From Clostridiales bacterium (lineage in GTDB: Bacteria; Bacillota; Clostridia; Peptostreptococcales; T1SED10-28): a stretch of 23,639 bases of DNA. This document shows positions 6,106 to 14,280 of this stretch, one piece after another (within the stretch, counting starts at the first letter, position 1; the number at the start of each line of letters is the position of its first letter). The stretch is taken from NCBI GenBank assembly GCA_007134725.1, contig SLKF01000117.1, forward strand, positions 1 through 23,639, given 5' to 3'. Made by a program: the position numbers and the translations under genes. Below the pieces are notes generated by a model. It did not search any database, had not been told where the DNA came from, and saw only the letters and a list, made by a program, of their open reading frames with translations.

Positions 6106-8736
6106 CTAGAGGGTTTCCTCCACATAGGATTTTACTGCCGCTAAGGCTTCATTAATTTTTTCCGGATTCTTTCCTCCGGCCTGGGCCATATCCGGTCGAC
6201 CGCCACCGCCGCCGCCGGCAACTTTTGCTCCGACCTTGACGATGTCTCCCGCTTTGATGCCTTTTTTAATCAAATCCTTGGTTACGATGGCGATAAAGTT
6301 GGCTTTGCCGTTGTTACTTCCTCCAAGGACAATGATGCCGCTTTCCATTTTTTCCTTCAAGCCGTCGCCGACCTTTCGGATTTCGTCCATTTCCTTTTCC
6401 CCGAGGTTCTCCAGGATTAGGGGGACGCCTTTAACGTTTACTGCGTTGTCCAGCAGATCTCCTGCCACATCCCCTGCAAGCTTGCTTTTTAAGGATTCGA
6501 TGGTTTTCCCCTGCTCTTTTTGTTCCGCCAGTACTTCATCAATACGTCGCAGGATATTATTTTTTTGTACCTTTAGGGTTTCCGCCGCCTGAAGGATTAA
6601 GGCTTCCTGTTCCTTCATCTGACGATAGACCCCTTCTCCGGTGACGGCTTCAATTCGTCGGACTCCCGAGGCCACACTGGACTCATGAAGAATTTTAAAC
6701 ATCCCGATTTTGCTGGTGTTGTCCACATGACAACCGCCGCACAGTTCGTTGGAGTAATTTTCCACTTCGATTACCCGGACGTGGGCATCGTATTTTTCCG
6801 TAAATAGGGCTGCGGCTCCTTTTTCCTTAGCATCGGCTAAGGACATGGTGGAGGCGGTGACCCCCTGGCCGTTAAAGATCACGGAGTTTACCTGTTCTTC
6901 AATTTTTTCCATTTCCTCTTTGGTCAGGCCTTCAAAATGGTTAAAGTCAAAACGCATCCGCTCGTCGCTGACGAAGGACCCCGCTTGATTTACATGGTCT
7001 CCCACAACATCCTTTAAGGCCTGGTGCAGAAGATGGGTTCCCGTATGATTTTTCATCGTAGCAAAGCGCCGTTTCTCATCGATGTGCAGGGTAACCTCTT
7101 CCCCTTTTTTGATCCCACCGGAAAGGACTTTAAGAAGTTTATAGGTTCTTCCGTTTTTATCGTTTTGGGTATCCAGTACTTTCCCTTCAAAATGATCATG
7201 ATAGGCTCTACCCTGATCTCCCACCTGTCCCCCGCTCTCTCCGTAGAAAGGGGTTTTGTCGGTGATCAAGAGGACTTCCATGCCTTCTTTGGCTTCTTCT
7301 ATGGCCTCTCCCTTATAAACCAGGCCCATAACCCGGGCGGTTTCCTTAAAAGAGGTGTATCCCGTAAATAGGGTCTTCAGTTTGGGATCCACGGATTTTA
7401 ACGGATCCTCCGCCCAACCTTCGTTGCCTTGTTTTTGCCGGGAACTTCTGGCAAGGTTCCGTTGTTTTTCCATGGCTGCCTTAAAGGCCTCTTGGTCCAC
7501 GGAAAGCTCTTTTTCCGCTAAAATCTCCAAGGTGAGATCCAAGGGAAAGCCATAAGTGTCATAGAGCTTAAAAGCGTCGGCTCCCGCCAGGGTATGCTCC
7601 TTTTTTTTCACTAAGGCTTCGATGTATTCGTCTAAAATTTCCATGCCCTGGCCGATGGTCTCCTGGAATTTTTCCTCTTCCGCGGAGATGATTTTTCGGA
7701 TATAGTCTTTTTTCTCTTCCAGTTCCGGATAGTCTTCGCCGAAAATCTCCACCACGGTTTCCATCAGGTCTTTTAGGAAGCTGTGACGTATGCCCAGCAT
7801 TCTTCCGTGACGGGCACCCCGGCGAAGGAGTCTTCGAAGGACGTATCCCCGACCTTCATTGCTGGGAATGATTCCGTCCCCGATCATAAAGGTTACGGCC
7901 TTGACATGGTCCGTTATTACTTTAATGGAGGTGCTTTCCCCTTCTTTTTCCGGGGAATTTTTCATGGTTACCACTCGGTCATAGATCTTTTTCGCGATAT
8001 CAATCTCATAAATGGAGTTTACATCCTGCATAATAGCCGCTACCCGCTCTAAGCCCATACCGGTATCGATATTGGGGCTTGGCAGTTTGGTATAATTTCC
8101 TTCTTCGTCTTTATTAAACTGGGTAAATACCAGGTTCCAGAATTCCACAAACCGGTCACAGTCGCATCCCGGTTTGCAATCGGCATCGTCACAGCCATAA
8201 TCGGCGCCACGGTCATAGTACAACTCGGAGCAGGGACCACAGGGGCCGGTTCCGATTTCCCAGAAGTTATCTTCTTTTCCCAGTCGAACGATCCGCTCTT
8301 TTTCCAATCCGATATGCTCATGCCACAGGTCAAAGGCTTCGTCGTCCTCTTCATAAACCGAGGCCCAGATGTTTTCCCGGGGCATTTCAAGATCCTTCAA
8401 GACAAATTCCCAGGCCCATTCGATGGCTTCTTTTTTGAAATAATCCCCAAAGGAGAAGTTCCCCAGCATTTCGAAAAACGTGGCATGTCTTGCGGTCCTG
8501 CCCACATTTTCGATATCATCGGTACGAATGCATTTTTGACAGGTGGCCATCCGCTTATTCGGCGGTTCCTTGGTTCCTGAAAAATAGGGTTTTAAGGGGG
8601 CCATTCCCGCGTTGATCAACAGTAAACTCTTGTCCTCCTGAGGTACAAGAGGATAACTTTTTTGAATGTAGTGCTCCTTTTCTTCAAAGAATGATAAAAA
8701 AGCTCTTCGAATTTCGTTTGCTCCCATTGCTTTCAT
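6106..8736 (-). CDS. alaS: Alanyl-tRNA synthetase
   Basis: This class II synthetase charges tRNA-Ala. At 876 aa it is full length. The N-terminal catalytic domain contains LLINAGMAPLKPYF and TCQKCIRTDDIENVGRTARH. The editing domain has the zinc-binding HTGTH (H564, H568) and CGGCH (C666, C669, H670) motifs. A coiled region and the C-Ala domain with GGGGGGRPDMAQAGG near the end complete the protein. The ATG at 8736 has GGAGG 7 bases upstream. There is no room for a T-box leader in the 51 bases between it and the AI-2E-family gene, so control, if any, must act otherwise. In many Firmicutes ireB follows directly. Confidence 0.98.
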   Translation of the reverse strand: MKAMGANEIRRAFLSFFEEKEHYIQKSYPLVPQEDKSLLLINAGMAPLKPYFSGTKEPPNKRMATCQKCIRTDDIENVGRTARHATFFEMLGNFSFGDYFKKEAIEWAWEFVLKDLEMPRENIWASVYEEDDEAFDLWHEHIGLEKERIVRLGKEDNFWEIGTGPCGPCSELYYDRGADYGCDDADCKPGCDCDRFVEFWNLVFTQFNKDEEGNYTKLPSPNIDTGMGLERVAAIMQDVNSIYEIDIAKKIYDRVVTMKNSPEKEGESTSIKVITDHVKAVTFMIGDGIIPSNEGRGYVLRRLLRRGARHGRMLGIRHSFLKDLMETVVEIFGEDYPELEEKKDYIRKIISAEEEKFQETIGQGMEILDEYIEALVKKKEHTLAGADAFKLYDTYGFPLDLTLEILAEKELSVDQEAFKAAMEKQRNLARSSRQKQGNEGWAEDPLKSVDPKLKTLFTGYTSFKETARVMGLVYKGEAIEEAKEGMEVLLITDKTPFYGESGGQVGDQGRAYHDHFEGKVLDTQNDKNGRTYKLLKVLSGGIKKGEEVTLHIDEKRRFATMKNHTGTHLLHQALKDVVGDHVNQAGSFVSDERMRFDFNHFEGLTKEEMEKIEEQVNSVIFNGQGVTASTMSLADAKEKGAAALFTEKYDAHVRVIEVENYSNELCGGCHVDNTSKIGMFKILHESSVASGVRRIEAVTGEGVYRQMKEQEALILQAAETLKVQKNNILRRIDEVLAEQKEQGKTIESLKSKLAGDVAGDLLDNAVNVKGVPLILENLGEKEMDEIRKVGDGLKEKMESGIIVLGGSNNGKANFIAIVTKDLIKKGIKAGDIVKVGAKVAGGGGGGRPDMAQAGGKNPEKINEALAAVKSYVEETL

Positions 8737-8776
8737 TGATGTTCCTCCTCTATAAATTCGCTGTGCTGCTGTAAAA

Positions 8777-8805
8777 ATTATATCATGTTATATCCGTTTA
8801 ACCAA
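8777..8805 (-). promoter_or_regulatory. Candidate promoter of alaS
   Basis: TATAAT (8777-8782) and TTGGTT (8800-8805) are separated by 17 bases. The -35 lies inside the last codons of the AI-2E-family gene. The -10 is perfect and the -35 is weak. Confidence 0.5.
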
Positions 8806-10044
8806 GGCGATAAAGTGTTTTCCCAACACATGGATGGTCACGGCGCTGGGTACGGCGATCAGCATCCCCAGAATTCCGAAAACCCGTCCACCGATCATCA
8901 GGGAAAGCATGACAAATACGGGATGAATCCCGACCCGCTTGCCTACCACCCGGGGGGTGACAATGCCGCTTTCAATCTGCTGGATTATGGTAAATACCCC
9001 GATGACCCATAATGCTTTTATCGGTCCGTCCAGCAGTGCGAAAAACACGGCGGGAACAATCCCGATGACCGGTCCTAAATAAGGAATGATATTGGCAATT
9101 CCTGCAATCATTCCCACAAGTACCGCAAACTCCACCCGAAGAACTAACAGGGATACGGTGGTCAGTGTTCCGACAAACAGGGCTACCAAGAGCTGTCCCC
9201 GTACGAAACCTCCCAAGGCCGTATTCATATCATAGCCAATTAGCAATGCTTCTTGACGAACCCGTTGAGGAATCAGCATCAGGATCTTGTGTTTGAATTT
9301 TTCCCGATCCTTTAAAAAGTAAAAAGTAATAATCGGGGTCAGAATGACATTGATCAAGCGGGTAAAGAAGCCTCGAAAGGTTTGGGTGATAGAACCGAAG
9401 GCCCCTAAAAACATGTCTTGAAATCGGTCCATGTCCAGGTCAAACATCTCTCCCAGATTTTCCAGGTTATCCGGTAAAAAAATGATTCGATGAAAATTCC
9501 TGTCATAAAAGTCCTGAAAACTTTCATAGGCATTTTCCACGTATTGGGGAAGGACTTCAATGAGCCGTCGAATTTCCCCGGCGATCCTGGGGAAAAAACT
9601 GATGGATAAAATCACCAGAATGGCAATGACCGCCCCATAGATCAAAAGGATCCCATAGGGTCTTTTGACCCCTTTTCGATCCATTAAGGTTACCGCAGGA
9701 TTGAGGATGTAGGCAATGGCGAAAGCCGCCAAGAAAGGTGCTGCCAACTGCAACAAAAACCCCTGGATGGTGTAGAGTCCGATCAGAATTAATACGATGA
9801 AAAAGAACAGTACAAAGTAAAAAATCTGTTTTTTTCCGATGAAGATCCGTCGATCCCGATATAAAAAGTTGTTGCCGATATGTATTAAATAATAAATGCC
9901 GAAGCCCAGAAACAACAGTGCCCCCAGTAATATCAGGAACTCCAGAAAATTCATGATATAGCCTTTTTCTGCTACCTGAGTTACTTCATTGTTTCCCGCA
10001 CTAAGTAAAGCGGTTCCCAAGCTCATCCATGATGCAGCCCACAA
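8788..10044 (-). CDS. AI-2E family transporter (PerM/TqsA-like membrane protein)
   Basis: This is a polytopic membrane protein of the AI-2E/UPF0118 family; members export autoinducer-2, Na+ or other solutes, and the substrate cannot be assigned here. Paired N-terminal helices, a soluble central segment (about residues 170-235) and a conserved C-terminal half with GMIAGIANIIPYLGPVIGIV and GVFTIIQQIESGIVTPRVVG are visible. A TTG at 10044 is chosen, giving 418 aa, because AGGAGG lies 8 bases upstream. The ATG at 10065 lies upstream of that site and has only a weak AAAGGG. A later ATG (MNFLEF, about 23 codons further in) is a third option. The gene lies between iscU and alaS, where related Clostridia often have it. 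Confidence 0.88.
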   Translation of the reverse strand: MWAASWMSLGTALLSAGNNEVTQVAEKGYIMNFLEFLILLGALLFLGFGIYYLIHIGNNFLYRDRRIFIGKKQIFYFVLFFFIVLILIGLYTIQGFLLQLAAPFLAAFAIAYILNPAVTLMDRKGVKRPYGILLIYGAVIAILVILSISFFPRIAGEIRRLIEVLPQYVENAYESFQDFYDRNFHRIIFLPDNLENLGEMFDLDMDRFQDMFLGAFGSITQTFRGFFTRLINVILTPIITFYFLKDREKFKHKILMLIPQRVRQEALLIGYDMNTALGGFVRGQLLVALFVGTLTTVSLLVLRVEFAVLVGMIAGIANIIPYLGPVIGIVPAVFFALLDGPIKALWVIGVFTIIQQIESGIVTPRVVGKRVGIHPVFVMLSLMIGGRVFGILGMLIAVPSAVTIHVLGKHFIALVKRI

Positions 10045-10112
10045 GATAATCCCCTCCTTTATCATAAAAAACCCTTTTCCCCGGATTTTCAGTACCTTTC
10101 CCGTCTTCTTTC

Positions 10113-10121
10113 ATTTTAGCA
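10113..10121 (-). promoter_or_regulatory. Candidate extended -10 promoter of the AI-2E-family gene
   Basis: TGCTAAAAT (TGn plus TAAAAT) lies between the iscU terminator and the gene. The -35 at 17 bases is weak (TAGATT). Confidence 0.4.
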
Positions 10122-10144
10122 AATAATAGAAGATAAATCTATTT

Positions 10145-10181
10145 AAAAAAAGAAAATACAGTGTTTAACCGTATTTTCTTT
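10145..10181 (-). terminator. Intrinsic terminator after iscU
   Basis: On the minus strand AAAGAAAATAC pairs perfectly with GTATTTTCTTT (10171-10181 and 10149-10159), followed by a T run to 10145. A second pair of arms, GATAAATC (10182-10189) and GATTTATC (10132-10139), encloses the whole structure. It ends the iscR-iscS-iscU unit. Confidence 0.85.
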
Positions 10182-10238
10182 GATTTATCTCTCCTATTTT
10201 TTTGTATTTCCTGTTAATTGGGGAAAGGCCAGTTTTTT

Positions 10239-10667
10239 TTAGTGGTGGTCCTCTTCAGCAGCTGCCGGATCAAAACCTTCCAGTTCAACGTAGTGCTTGT
10301 TATGCTTTGAAGCGTAATCATAAATTGCGGATTTGATGGCCTGCTCCGCCAATACGGAACAGTGGATTTTTACGGAAGGGAGACCTCCCAGTTCTTCCAC
10401 AACTTTTTTATTGCTGACGTTTAAGGCTTCCTTTACGGTTTTTCCTTTAATCAGTTCCGTGGCAATGGAGGAACTGGCAATGGCGGAACCGCAACCGAAG
10501 GTCTTGAACTTTACGTCGGTAATGACTTCATTTTCATCAATTTTGAAATACATCTTCATAATATCCCCGCATTTCGGGTTTCCTACCTGTCCGATACCGT
10601 CGGCGTCTTTAATCTCTCCTACATTTCTGGGGTTGGTAAAGTGATCCATTACAATTTCCGTATACAT
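10239..10667 (-). CDS. iscU: Fe-S cluster assembly scaffold, IscU/NifU-N type
   Basis: This 142-aa scaffold assembles [2Fe-2S]/[4Fe-4S] clusters from iron and the sulfur delivered by IscS. The three ligand cysteines C33 (in GNPKCGD, with D35), C59 (FGCGSAIASSS) and C103 (HCSVLAEQA) are all present. C103 is not followed by the LPPVK loop of E. coli IscU; instead LPSVKIHCS precedes it, as in NifU-like clostridial homologues. The protein ends with an acidic and histidine tail, EEDHH. Its ribosome binding site AGGAGGT lies within the last codons of iscS, and its ATG is 2 bases after the iscS stop, so the two are translationally coupled. It is often annotated nifU in Clostridia. Confidence 0.95.
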   Translation of the reverse strand: MYTEIVMDHFTNPRNVGEIKDADGIGQVGNPKCGDIMKMYFKIDENEVITDVKFKTFGCGSAIASSSIATELIKGKTVKEALNVSNKKVVEELGGLPSVKIHCSVLAEQAIKSAIYDYASKHNKHYVELEGFDPAAAEEDHH

Positions 10668-10669
10668 TA

Positions 10670-11851
10670 TTAATTACCTCCTTGAATTTCTTCATATAGT
10701 GGGGACATCTGTCGCAACCTCTCTACAATGGGAGGCAACTGTTCTAATACATAATCCACTTCTTCTTCCGTCGTATAAGCTCCGATGGTCAGTCTCAGGG
10801 ACCCGTGGGCCACTTCATGGGTAAGCCCTAAGGAGAGCAGCACATGGGAAGGATCGAGGGACCCTGAGGTACACGCGGAACCACTGGAGGCGGCAATACC
10901 CACCATATCCAGACTCAGTAGTAAGGATTCCCCTTCAATAAATCGAAAAGAAATATTGGTATTGTTGGGAAGTCTGTGGGTTCGGTGTCCGTTTAATAAG
11001 GTATAGGGAATGTTATCTAAAATCCCGTCAATCATTTTATCCCGAAGTCGGATTTTTTCCTCAATACGCTCTTCCAAGTCTTCATAGGCTAGCTCTGCAG
11101 CTTTTCCAAAGCCTACGATTCCCGGTACATTTTCCGTACCGGCCCGTTTTTTTCTCTCCTGGGCTCCACCATGAATCAAATTATCCAGTCGAATGCCGGG
11201 ACGAATGTATAGAGCTCCGATCCCCTTGGGTCCATGAAGCTTATGGGCGGACATACTCATCATATCGATGTTCAGCTCATCCACATCAATTTTTCCGCTT
11301 CCATATATTTGTACCCCGTCGGTATGAAAGGCTACCTTGTTTTCTTTGGCAATGGCCCCGATTTCTTTAATGGGCTGGATGGTTCCGATTTCATTGTTGG
11401 CATACATAATGGTAATTAATATGGTCTCGTCGGTAATGGCCTTTTTCAAATCTTCCAAATCGATCAGACCCTCGGCGTTGACATCCAAATAGGTTGCCGT
11501 AAATCCATGGTTTTTTACTAAATATTCCACGGTATGAAGCACCGCATGATGCTCAATCTTTGTGGTGATAATATGATTTCCTTTATTCTTATTGGCAAAG
11601 GCATAGCCTTTAATTGCCCAGTTGTCGGACTCCGAGCCGCCGCCGGTAAAATAGATTTCCTTGCCTTTGGCATTCATGGTTTTGGCAATTCGGTCCCGGG
11701 CGGTATCCACTGCATTTTTACTCTCTCTTCCAAAGCTGTGAATACTGGAAGGGTTTCCGTATTCGGTTTTCATAAACTCCATCATTTCCTCAAGGACTTC
11801 TTCTCTCATCGGTGTGGTTGCGGAGTAGTCCATATAAATTCGTTTGTTCAT
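10670..11851 (-). CDS. iscS: Cysteine desulfurase, NifS/IscS type
   Basis: This PLP-dependent enzyme releases persulfide sulfur from L-cysteine for Fe-S clusters and probably tRNA thiolation. Visible features are YMDYSATTP at the N-terminus, the PLP lysine in SMSAHKLHGPKG (about K204), the cofactor-stacking H102 and the D178/Q181 pair in HTDGVQ, the RAGTENVPGI motif, and the catalytic cysteine in SSGSACTSG (about C327). At 393 aa it is full length. Of two adjacent ATGs (11854 and 11851) the second is better spaced from AAGGGG. It follows iscR by 16 bases and is coupled to iscU. mnmA, often next in Clostridia, is not in this cluster. Often named nifS. Confidence 0.96.
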   Translation of the reverse strand: MNKRIYMDYSATTPMREEVLEEMMEFMKTEYGNPSSIHSFGRESKNAVDTARDRIAKTMNAKGKEIYFTGGGSESDNWAIKGYAFANKNKGNHIITTKIEHHAVLHTVEYLVKNHGFTATYLDVNAEGLIDLEDLKKAITDETILITIMYANNEIGTIQPIKEIGAIAKENKVAFHTDGVQIYGSGKIDVDELNIDMMSMSAHKLHGPKGIGALYIRPGIRLDNLIHGGAQERKKRAGTENVPGIVGFGKAAELAYEDLEERIEEKIRLRDKMIDGILDNIPYTLLNGHRTHRLPNNTNISFRFIEGESLLLSLDMVGIAASSGSACTSGSLDPSHVLLSLGLTHEVAHGSLRLTIGAYTTEEEVDYVLEQLPPIVERLRQMSPLYEEIQGGN

Positions 11852-11867
11852 CATTACACCCCTTTTC

Positions 11868-12317
11868 TTATATATAAAACATATAATTCTTTTTATTATT
11901 CATTCGTTCCTGATCCTCTAGCATATCGCCTAGTGTTGTCGTGTCGATTACATCATTAACGCTTTCCTGAATTCTTGCCCAGACCAATCGGGTTACACAG
12001 GATTCCTGATTCCTGCATTCTTCAGCATCCGCATCCATTACACAGTCCGCCGGTCCCACAGGACCTTCTAAGGACCGTATAATATCCCCTACGGTAATCT
12101 CTTCCGGGGGATGATTTAACATGTATCCGCCTTGGGCCCCTCGTACACTTTTTACCAGTTTAGCCCGTCGAAGCGTGGCAATTAACTGTTCTAAATAGTG
12201 TTCCGAGATTTCCTGTCGTTGGGCGATGTTTTTCAAAGTAATGGGTCCCTCTCCGTAATTCACAGCCAGATCAAACATGGCTTTCAGTCCGTAGCGACCC
12301 TTTGTTGAAAACTTCAT
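11868..12317 (-). CDS. iscR: Rrf2 family Fe-S regulator, IscR type
   Basis: This is a 149-aa winged-helix repressor that senses Fe-S status and controls the iscR-iscS-iscU unit. It begins MKFSTKGRYGLKAMFDLA and has the recognition region QLIATLRRAKLVKSVRGAQG (45-64). It carries the three candidate [2Fe-2S] cysteines C92, C101 and C107 (spacing CX8CX5C), which distinguish it from the cysteine-sensing CymR branch. E. coli IscR uses C92, C98 and C104. The ATG at 12317 has GAGGAGGG 5 bases upstream; an upstream in-frame start at 12332 would precede that site. It is first in the operon, behind a consensus promoter with two candidate operators. Confidence 0.93.
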   Translation of the reverse strand: MKFSTKGRYGLKAMFDLAVNYGEGPITLKNIAQRQEISEHYLEQLIATLRRAKLVKSVRGAQGGYMLNHPPEEITVGDIIRSLEGPVGPADCVMDADAEECRNQESCVTRLVWARIQESVNDVIDTTTLGDMLEDQERMNNKKNYMFYI

Positions 12318-12350
12318 ATCAACCCTCCTCAATAAATCGTCAGAATATTT

Positions 12351-12367
12351 CCGACTAAACTACTTGG
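12351..12367 (-). promoter_or_regulatory. Candidate IscR operator, downstream site
   Basis: The plus-strand sequence CCGACTAAACTACTTGG partly matches the E. coli type 1 IscR consensus (YYGACTRWWWYAGTCRR): the left half is intact and the right half degenerate. It lies about 8-25 bases after the predicted start of iscR transcription. Confidence 0.4.
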
Positions 12368-12381
12368 AATTCAATAAGATC

Positions 12382-12410
12382 ATTATATTATACCCGACTC
12401 TTTTTGTCAA
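12382..12410 (-). promoter_or_regulatory. Consensus sigma-A promoter of iscR-iscS-iscU
   Basis: TTGACA (12405-12410) and TATAAT (12382-12387) are separated by exactly 17 bases, a perfect consensus. A second overlapping TATAAT (12387-12392) lies 5 bases further upstream. The -35 sits 4 bases after the T run of the rny terminator. So strong a promoter suggests that the operon is normally repressed. Confidence 0.9.
12394..12410 (-). promoter_or_regulatory. Candidate IscR operator overlapping the -35
   Basis: The plus-strand CCGACT, N6, then TCAAC resembles the same dyad as the downstream site and covers the -35. The two CCGACT half sites begin 43 bases apart, on either side of the -10 element. 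Confidence 0.4.
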
Positions 12411-12414
12411 CATT

Positions 12415-12442
12415 AAAAAAGGAGGATGTTTTCACATCCTCC
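12415..12442 (-). terminator. Intrinsic terminator after rny
   Basis: On the minus strand GGAGGATGT pairs with ACATCCTCC (9 bp) around a GAAA tetraloop, followed by six T (12415-12420). It begins about 50 bases beyond the rny stop and directly precedes the iscR promoter. Confidence 0.92.
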
Positions 12443-12493
12443 CGGTGTTTGCATTATTGGTTTTAAAGCCTTTTTTCAAACTTCAAACGTCTT

Positions 12494-14041
12494 TTATTTT
12501 GCGTACTCAATGGCTCTTGTTTCCCGAATTACATTGACTTTAATCTGTCCCGGATATTCCAGTTCCGATTCGATATTCTTTGTGATATCCCGAGCCAGCA
12601 TAACCATCTGTTCATCGTTGTAATTTTCCGGTTTAATAATGATCCGGATTTCCCGTCCTGCCTGAATGGCAAAGGATTTTTCTACGCCCTCATAGTTGTT
12701 GGCGATTTCTTCAAGTTTTTCCAGTCTTTTAATATAAGACTCCAGGGTTTCTCTTCTTGCTCCCGGTCTTGCGGCGGAAACCGCGTCGGCGGCCGTAATT
12801 AAAATGGCTTCCAGACTTTCCGGTTCGTGATCTCCATGGTGGGTACTCATGGCATGGATCACTGCTTTGGATTCTTTATACTTTTTCAGTAAAGTCATAC
12901 CGATTTCCACATGGGTACCTTCTATATCATGGTCCACAGCTTTTCCGATATCGTGTAATAGTCCTGCTCTTTTGGCTACTTTGGGATCCTGTCCCAGTTC
13001 CGTGGCCATAATTCCCGCTAAGTGGGAAACTTCAATAGCATGTTTTAATACGTTTTGTCCGTAACTTGTTCGATACTTCAGTCGTCCAAGCAGTCTCATA
13101 AGCTCAGGATGCAGTCCGAATACTCCGGTGTCGAAGGTTGCTTGTTCTCCGGTTTGCTTGATGTTCTCTTCCACTTCAATTTTGGCTTTTTCAACCATTT
13201 CTTCAATTCTTGCGGGATGAATTCTTCCATCCACAATCAGTTTTTCCAAAGCGATTCGGGCAACTTCTCTTCGAATGGGATCAAAGCCTGATAGAATTAC
13301 GGCTTCAGGGGTATCATCAATGATCAGGTCAATTCCTGTTAAGGTTTCTAAGGTTCGGATGTTTCGACCTTCCCGACCGATAATACGGCCTTTCATCTCA
13401 TCGTTGGGTAGTTCCACTACGGTTACGGTGGTTTCCGCTACATGGTCCGCCGCGCACTTTTGAATGGAGTAGGCAATGATTTCCCGGGCATTCTTGTCCG
13501 CGTCTTCCTTGGCCTGGCTTTCGATTTCTCTTACCATCATAGCCGCTTCGTGTCTTGCTTCTCTTTCCACGTCATTCATTAAAATCTGTTTTGCTTCTCC
13601 TTGAGTGAGACCGGAAACCTCTTCGAGCCGGGTCTTCTGTTCTTGAATTAAGCTCTCGATTTTCCCCTCTCTGTCCTCAATGGCTTTTAGTTTCTGGTTG
13701 TACTTGTTCTCTTTGGCTTCTATGCCTTCGGATTTTCGATCCAGACTTTCTTCTTTTTGAAGTAATCGTTTTTCGATTTTTTGTTGTTCGTTTCGTCGAT
13801 CCCGACTTTCCTTTTCAAAATCGTTTCGGAGACGATGTACTTCTTCTTTTGCTTCTAAGAGCATCTCTTTTTTCGCAGTTTCAGCATCTTTGATTGCTTC
13901 TTTTTCAATTTTTACAGCTAATTGTTCTGCATTATTAATTTTTCCTTCTGCAATATTTTTGCGAATAAAATATCCAGCAAGGCATCCTACAATTGCAGCT
14001 GCGATTAGCCATGGTATCATAGTTGTTTCGATATTGGACAC
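12494..14041 (-). CDS. rny: Ribonuclease Y
   Basis: This membrane-anchored endoribonuclease initiates bulk mRNA decay in Firmicutes. A single N-terminal membrane helix (about residues 9-26) is followed by a long charged coiled coil (about 40-190). A KH domain contains [19 protein letters not shown], and an HD domain contains [12 protein letters not shown], with the metal-binding His-Asp pair near residue 360. The length (515 aa) matches the family. The start is uncertain: the GTG at 14041 shares its first G with the ribosome binding site AAAGGAGG (no spacing), and the next ATG (14020) is 20 bases away. Homologues would fit either. It has its own promoter and a repeat-containing leader, and a terminator follows. 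Confidence 0.95.
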   Translation of the reverse strand: MSNIETTMIPWLIAAAIVGCLAGYFIRKNIAEGKINNAEQLAVKIEKEAIKDAETAKKEMLLEAKEEVHRLRNDFEKESRDRRNEQQKIEKRLLQKEESLDRKSEGIEAKENKYNQKLKAIEDREGKIESLIQEQKTRLEEVSGLTQGEAKQILMNDVEREARHEAAMMVREIESQAKEDADKNAREIIAYSIQKCAADHVAETTVTVVELPNDEMKGRIIGREGRNIRTLETLTGIDLIIDDTPEAVILSGFDPIRREVARIALEKLIVDGRIHPARIEEMVEKAKIEVEENIKQTGEQATFDTGVFGLHPELMRLLGRLKYRTSYGQNVLKHAIEVSHLAGIMATELGQDPKVAKRAGLLHDIGKAVDHDIEGTHVEIGMTLLKKYKESKAVIHAMSTHHGDHEPESLEAILITAADAVSAARPGARRETLESYIKRLEKLEEIANNYEGVEKSFAIQAGREIRIIIKPENYNDEQMVMLARDITKNIESELEYPGQIKVNVIRETRAIEYAK

Positions 14042-14102
14042 CTCCTTTATTAAATTTTTTCCAATCCTTTATTACATTTTTCAATCCCTTATTGCGCATT
14101 TT
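14042..14102 (-). repeat. Near-repeats AATAARGGATTG in the rny leader
   Basis: On the minus strand the leader carries AATAAGGGATTG, then AATAAAGGATTG about 20 bases on, then AATAAAGGAGG about 22 bases on; the last is the ribosome binding site. The units look like imperfect tandem copies that include decoy purine-rich segments. Function unknown. Confidence 0.5.
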
Positions 14103-14137
14103 TTATTATTAGGATTATTACACTATTACACCTTTTC

Positions 14138-14166
14138 ATTTTATCCTTTTTTCCAGGGAGTGTCAA
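14138..14166 (-). promoter_or_regulatory. Promoter of rny
   Basis: A perfect TTGACA (14161-14166) and TAAAAT (14138-14143) are separated by 17 bases, just downstream of the recA terminator. The predicted leader is about 90 bases. Confidence 0.8.
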
Positions 14167-14197
14167 GGAATCATTGGCTGGCTCTGGAAGGATCAGG

Positions 14198-14229
14198 AAA
14201 AGCCCCGGGAGGGTTGCTCCCGGGGCTTT
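14198..14229 (-). terminator. Strong intrinsic terminator after recA
   Basis: A perfect 13-bp stem AAAGCCCCGGGAG / CTCCCGGGGCTTT (14217-14229 and 14199-14211) has a 5-base loop and four T on the minus-strand side, the first three within the stem. The plus strand also ends T-rich (TTTGTTTCTTTT), so it could work in both directions, although no plus-strand gene needs it. Confidence 0.88.
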
Positions 14230-14280
14230 GTTTCTTTTCTATGGACTTATTTTCTTTCCATAAAGGGGAAGTTTTTCCCT

